Shown piece by piece: positions 58,600-64,000 of a stretch of 64,000 nt of DNA. The stretch spans positions 62,001-126,000 of the forward strand of contig NZ_BBYM01000021.1 in assembly GCF_001570405.1 (NCBI RefSeq), written 5' to 3'. A program made the translations under genes and the position numbers. Position 1 is the stretch's first letter. Each line of letters opens with the position of its first letter. The stretch comes from Microtetraspora niveoalba. Its GTDB lineage: Bacteria > Actinomycetota > Actinomycetes > Streptosporangiales > Streptosporangiaceae. The notes under the pieces were generated by a model, which was not told the DNA's origin, ran no database searches, and saw only the letters and a list, made by a program, of their open reading frames with translations.

Positions 58600-61167
58600 T
58601 CAGGCGACGGAGGCGTCCTTCTCGCGCGCGCGCAGCGCCCGGCCGATGCCGTCCGCGCCTTCGAGCACCAGGCGGCGCAGCGCGTGCGGCGGCTCGGTCG
58701 CCGAGATGTAGTCCTGCGTCCGCGCGATCGTCTCCGGCCTGATCAGCATGGCCGGGTAGCAGCCGATCGCGAAGTTCTGGGCGCTGTCGGACGTCCAGGT
58801 CTTCCAGATGCGGCCGACCTCCTCCAGGTACTTCTCGCCGTACGGCTCCAGCAGCTCGACGTGGGCCGGGTCCATGAAACCGGCGATCGTGGAGCGCAGC
58901 ACCGCGCCGCTCAGCGTGCCGCCGGTGATGGCCGCCCAGGTCTCCGCCTTGGCCTCCGGGGTGGGGATCGACGCCCGGCACATCGCGGCGGAGCGCTCGC
59001 CCTTGGCGGTCGCGTCCCGCCGGAGCTCGGCGTCGATGTCCGCGGCGCCCAGGACGCCGCCGGAGACCAGCGACTGCGTGAGCGTCCAGCGCAGGTCGGC
59101 GTCGACGGCGAGGCCCTCGGGGGTGGCGGTGCCGTCGAGGATGCCCTTGACGAACGCCAGGTCCTCGTCGGAGACCGCGACCGTGGTGAACGCGTTGACG
59201 TAGGCGAGCTGGTGGTCGGAGCCGGGCTCGGCCGAGGCGATCAGGCCGCGGAGCGCGCCGGCCAGCTCGGCGATGCCCTCGTCGATCCAGGCGGGGTCGG
59301 CGTACTGCTGCACGGCGAGCCGGGCCTGGCGCAGCACCGCCTGCACGACCGTGATGTCCTTCACCGAGTCGATGCCGGAGACGACCAGCTTGACGTAGTC
59401 GCGGGTGGCCATCTCGGCGTCCCGGGTCATGTCCCAGGCGGCCGACCAGCAGAGCGCGCGGGGCAGCGAGTCGGTGAACGCGGTGATGCCGCCGTTGATC
59501 AGGGTCTCCAGCGACCGCTCGTCGAGCCGGATCTTGGCGTAGGTCAGGTCGTCGTCGTTGACGAGGACCAGGTCGGGCCGGACCTCGCCGACCAGCTCGG
59601 GGACGGCCGTGCGGGCGCCGACGACGTCGAGCTCGACCCGCTTGGTCCGGGTGAGCACGCCGTCGATCATCGAGTAGAGGCCGATCGCGACCCGGTGCGA
59701 GCGGAGCGTCGGATGCTCCTGCGGGGCCTCCTGCAGCACGTCGAAGGTGAGGAAGCGGCCCTCGTCGTCGGTGGTGAAGGACGGGCGGAGCGTGTTGACC
59801 CAGGAGGTCTCCAGCCACTCCTTCGACCAGGACGACAGGTCGCGGCCGGAGGTGCGCTCCAGCGCGGACAGCAGGTCCTGCAGGGAGGTGTTGCGCCAGG
59901 CGTGCTCGTTGAAGTAGTCGCGGACTCCGGCGAGGAAGTTGTCCAGGCCCACGTAGGCCACGAGCTGCTTGAGCACCGACGCGCCCTTGGCGTACGTGAT
60001 GCCGTCGAAGTTGACCTCGACCGCCTGCATGTCCGGGATGTCGGCGGCGATCGGGTGGGTCGACGGGAGCTGGTCCTGCCGGTACGCCCACGCCTTCTCG
60101 ACGTTGGCGAACGTGGTCCACGCGCCCTGGCCCCACCGGGTGGCCTCGGCCTGGCACAGCACCGACATGTAGGTGGCGAACGACTCGTTCAGCCACAGGT
60201 CGTCCCACCACCGCATGGTGACCAGGTCGCCGAACCACATGTGCGCCATCTCGTGCAGGATCGTCTCGGCGCGGCGCTCGACCATCGCGTCGGTGACGCG
60301 GGAGCGGAAGACGTAGTCCTCCAGGAAGGTGACCGCGCCCGCGTTCTCCATCGCGCCCGCGTTGAACTCCGGCACGAAGAGCTGGTCGTACTTGCCGAAG
60401 GGGTAGCGCAGCTCGAAGACGCGGTGGAAGAAGTCGAAGCCCTGCTTGGTGACCTCGAAGATGTTGTCCGCGTCGAGGAACTCGGCCAGCGACTGGCGCA
60501 CGTAGACGCCGAGCGGGATCCCGTCGTGCTCGTCCCGGACCACGGCGTACGGCCCGGCGATCAGGGCGGTGATGTAGGTCGACATGACCGGCGTGGGCGG
60601 GAAGTGCCAGCGCCTGGCCGCCTGCAGCACGCCGTGGCGGCCCGCGTGCGCCTCCAGCTCCTCGACCGAGTCGGGGGCGGCGTTGGACACGGCCTCCCAG
60701 TCGGCGGGCGCGAGCACGGTCAGCTCGAAGGTCGCCTTCAGGTCGGGCTGGTCGAAGCAGGCGTACATCCGGTGGGCGTCGGCCGTCTCGAACTGGCTGT
60801 GCAGGTAGACCTTCTGGTCCACCGGGTCCACGAAGCGGTGGAGGCCCTCGCCGGTGCGCATGTAGGTGCAGTCGGCGTCGATCCGCAGCTCGTTGTGCTC
60901 GGCCAGGCCGGGCAGCGGGAGGCGGCCCTTCTCCGCGTCGTAGGTGTCCACGTCGAGCGCGACGCCGTTCAGCTTGGCGGACCTCACGTGCGCGCCGTGC
61001 AGGTCGATGAACGTGTCCGCCCCCGGCCGGCTGGAGGTGAAGTGGACCGTCGTGATGCTCTCGAACCGTTCCTCGCCCTCTGTGAGGTCGAGCTCGACCG
61101 CGTAGGACTGGACGGTCAGCAGCCGGGCGCGCTCCCGGGCCTCGTCACGGGTCAGATTGCCTGCCAC
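58600..61167 (-). CDS. pepN: Aminopeptidase N (M1 family)
   Basis: 855 aa. GAMEN occurs in NAGAMENAGAV, the zinc site is HEMAH (H305 and H309) with the third ligand E328 in WLNESFATY, and a long C-terminal ERAP-like domain follows. It is the major actinomycete lysyl/alanyl aminopeptidase. GTG 61167 has GAGGAG upstream. A strong terminator follows the gene. Confidence 0.96.
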   Translation of the reverse strand: MAGNLTRDEARERARLLTVQSYAVELDLTEGEERFESITTVHFTSSRPGADTFIDLHGAHVRSAKLNGVALDVDTYDAEKGRLPLPGLAEHNELRIDADCTYMRTGEGLHRFVDPVDQKVYLHSQFETADAHRMYACFDQPDLKATFELTVLAPADWEAVSNAAPDSVEELEAHAGRHGVLQAARRWHFPPTPVMSTYITALIAGPYAVVRDEHDGIPLGVYVRQSLAEFLDADNIFEVTKQGFDFFHRVFELRYPFGKYDQLFVPEFNAGAMENAGAVTFLEDYVFRSRVTDAMVERRAETILHEMAHMWFGDLVTMRWWDDLWLNESFATYMSVLCQAEATRWGQGAWTTFANVEKAWAYRQDQLPSTHPIAADIPDMQAVEVNFDGITYAKGASVLKQLVAYVGLDNFLAGVRDYFNEHAWRNTSLQDLLSALERTSGRDLSSWSKEWLETSWVNTLRPSFTTDDEGRFLTFDVLQEAPQEHPTLRSHRVAIGLYSMIDGVLTRTKRVELDVVGARTAVPELVGEVRPDLVLVNDDDLTYAKIRLDERSLETLINGGITAFTDSLPRALCWSAAWDMTRDAEMATRDYVKLVVSGIDSVKDITVVQAVLRQARLAVQQYADPAWIDEGIAELAGALRGLIASAEPGSDHQLAYVNAFTTVAVSDEDLAFVKGILDGTATPEGLAVDADLRWTLTQSLVSGGVLGAADIDAELRRDATAKGERSAAMCRASIPTPEAKAETWAAITGGTLSGAVLRSTIAGFMDPAHVELLEPYGEKYLEEVGRIWKTWTSDSAQNFAIGCYPAMLIRPETIARTQDYISATEPPHALRRLVLEGADGIGRALRAREKDASVA

Positions 61168-61330
61168 ATCCGCTCCTCATCACATGCCCCGTCGCCCCTT
61201 CGCGACGGGCTGACCTGATCCTGCCATGCCATGACGACGGAAATCGCCTCCAATTCGGCCGCTGGAATAGCGAGATCCGGTTTCCGGTTACGGACCGATG
61301 CAACCACATTGCCCAGCGAGAGGCGCGTTC

Positions 61331-61951
61331 ATGTCCGACACCAAGATCGTCGACTTCTGGTTCGATCCTTTCTGCCCGTGGGCCTGGATCACCTCCCGGT
61401 GGATGGTCGAGGTCGAGAAGGAGCGTCCGGTGCGTACGCGCTGGCGCATCATGAGCCTCGCCGTGCTCAACGAGGGCAAGGACATTCCGGAGGAGTACCG
61501 CCTGAAGCTCAGCCGGGCGATCGAGCCGGTGCGGGTGCTCGCCGCGGCCGCCGACAAGTACGGCGAGGACGTCCTCGGGACCCTCTACACCGAGCTGGGC
61601 ACCCGGTTCCACGACGGGGGCAGGCGCAAGAAGCCCGAGACGTGGACGGAGACGATCGCCGAGGCGCTGGAGGCCGCCGGACTCGCCCCCGAGCTCGTCG
61701 CGGCGATGGATTCGGACGAGTTCGACGGCGCGATCCGCGCGTCCCACGACGCGGGCATCGCGCTGGTCGGCGAGGAGGTCGGCACGCCGATCATCGCGGT
61801 GGACGGCGTGGCGTTCTTCGGCCCGGTCGTCTCGCCCATCCCGCGCGGCGCGGACGCGGCCCGGCTGTGGGACGGTGTGCTGCTCGTCGCGGGCACCGAC
61901 GGATTCTTCGAGCTCAAGCGGTCCCGCACCCGCGACCCGATCTTCGACTGA
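61331..61951 (+). CDS. Mycothiol-dependent nitroreductase/DsbA-like protein (Rv2466c family)
   Basis: 206 aa. The thioredoxin-fold start VDFWFDPFCPWAWITSRWM matches the Rv2466c family. Rv2466c has CPWC; here it is C15-P-W-A18, so the resolving Cys is replaced by Ala. EVGTPIIAVDGVAFFGPVVSPIPRG holds the cis-Pro region. It may act as a monothiol, using mycothiol to resolve (inference). ATG 61331 follows GAGAGG. Confidence 0.9.
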   Translation: MSDTKIVDFWFDPFCPWAWITSRWMVEVEKERPVRTRWRIMSLAVLNEGKDIPEEYRLKLSRAIEPVRVLAAAADKYGEDVLGTLYTELGTRFHDGGRRKKPETWTETIAEALEAAGLAPELVAAMDSDEFDGAIRASHDAGIALVGEEVGTPIIAVDGVAFFGPVVSPIPRGADAARLWDGVLLVAGTDGFFELKRSRTRDPIFD

Positions 61952-62077
61952 CCTGCCATATCGGGTAATGCGAATTTTGTAGTGCTCGTCAGGCTCCGTT
62001 GTGCTTTGGCGTTAGCCTGGACGCCGCGCCGGGGGCGCACCCTCACCACCTGAAGTTCTCTCGCGAGGATGAGGTTC

Positions 62078-63480
<1,403 letters not shown>

Positions 63481-63484
<4 letters not shown>

Positions 63485-63969
63485 GGGGTCTGCAGGAGGA
63501 TCTTCCTGCGGTCGTCCTTGGGCAGCCTGTCCACGTACAGCGTGCCGTTGAGGTGGTCGAACTCGTGCTGGAAGCAGCGGGCCAGCATGCCGCGCGCCTT
63601 GACGGTCACCGGGCGGCCGAGCCGGTCGAACCCGCGGAGCGTGACCCCGGCGGCGCGGGCGGTCGGCGCGTACAGCGGCTTGCCGGTCTCCTTGCCGGGC
63701 ACGGACAGGCACCCCTCCTCCTCGACGACCTGCTCGGGATCGTCGATCGTGAGCTCGGGGTTCACCACGTGGCCCTTGCGGTTGCTGATGTCGTAGACGA
63801 AGAGCCGCCGGCCGACGCCGATCTGCGGGCCGGCCAGGCCCACGCCGTCGGCCATGTACATCACCGAGAACATCTCGTCGATGAGGCGGCGCAGCTCCCG
63901 GTCGAAGTCGGTGACCGGCTCGGCCGGGGTGCGCAGGACGGGGTCGCCCACGTAACGGATCTCGCGCAT
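63481..63969 (-). CDS. def: Peptide deformylase
   Basis: 162 aa. Motifs [12 protein letters not shown] (motif 1), EGCLSVPG (motif 2, metal Cys) and QHEFDHLNG (motif 3, two metal His and catalytic Glu) are intact. It removes the N-formyl group from new proteins. ATG 63969 follows AGGAGA. The gene is convergent with the aldehyde dehydrogenase, overlapping its stop by 4 bases. No fmt gene is inside the window. Confidence 0.95.
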
Positions 63970-64000
63970 GACTCTCCTGGTCTGTCGGCCTCCGTGCGGC

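Noticed and set aside
58387-61218. 943-codon plus-strand frame opposite pepN
   Set aside because: Shadow of pepN; no family similarity and no ribosome site.

Overview
The window is a very GC-rich chromosomal segment with strong third-position G/C bias, GTG/TTG starts, many 1-4 base stop/start overlaps and Shine-Dalgarno sites of the AGGAGG type. Mycothiol- and F420-linked enzymes, an actinobacterial-type SOS box in front of dnaE2, LutABC, a Rv2629-type protein and DUF5130/DUF2795 genes point to an actinomycete. A member of the Streptosporangiales is my inference from gene content, not something the sequence proves. I see no rRNA, tRNA, CRISPR array, phage or intact insertion sequence; most of the window looks like stable chromosome.

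Layout. 1-331: 3' end of cydB. 290-4977 (minus): a five-gene catabolic operon (cupin dioxygenase-like protein, MFS transporter, zinc alcohol dehydrogenase, SDR, AraC regulator). 5073-6986: a Mut7-C RNase-fold protein and cobD. 7055-8690: a quinone oxidoreductase and a decayed ABC-ATPase pseudogene. 8854-13116: an SOS (LexA) box followed by DUF6504 and dnaE2, with a DUF4328 membrane protein overlapping the dnaE2 3' end on the other strand. 13980-18843: an F420 oxidoreductase with a KstR-like site, then the FadR-type regulator and lutABC lactate operon around a double operator. 18879-20377: DUF2795 plus a Rv2629/Balon-like ribosome factor. 20457-25242: a double GNAT protein, cbiX, cobT and cysG; a 152-bp palindromic MITE-like element lies between cobT and cysG.

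25239-32386 holds two coupled dynamin-like GTPases, the first with an approximately 830-residue disordered N-terminus full of W-D motifs and tandem repeats, followed by an SSB paralogue with a repetitive tail. 32822-40072: diguanylate cyclase, ettA, thioesterase, GH13 glucosidase, glbO, an MscS channel and a small unknown gene. 40411-44749: an XRE-TPR regulator, a GNAT protein, and a 24-codon peptide gene whose stop overlaps the start of a degenerate AAA/TPR protein; this is the best candidate for an undescribed system. 44820-50252: purU, an S9 peptidase, HNH endonuclease, GNAT, FmdB zinc ribbon and an HTH-less WYL protein. 50409-58394: ilvD, NERD protein, amidase, DUF5130 pair, an unknown protein, DUF2207 and LemA. 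58600-63969: pepN, a mycothiol nitroreductase-like protein lacking the second active-site Cys, an aldehyde dehydrogenase and def.

Functional threads: carbon-source use (aromatic or ketone catabolism, lactate), tetrapyrrole/cobalamin synthesis spread over two sites (cobD; cbiX-cobT-cysG), DNA damage tolerance (DUF6504-dnaE2), translation control (EttA, Balon-like factor, Def), and regulatory or developmental genes (c-di-GMP, GTPases/SSB, XRE-TPR, TPR plus peptide).
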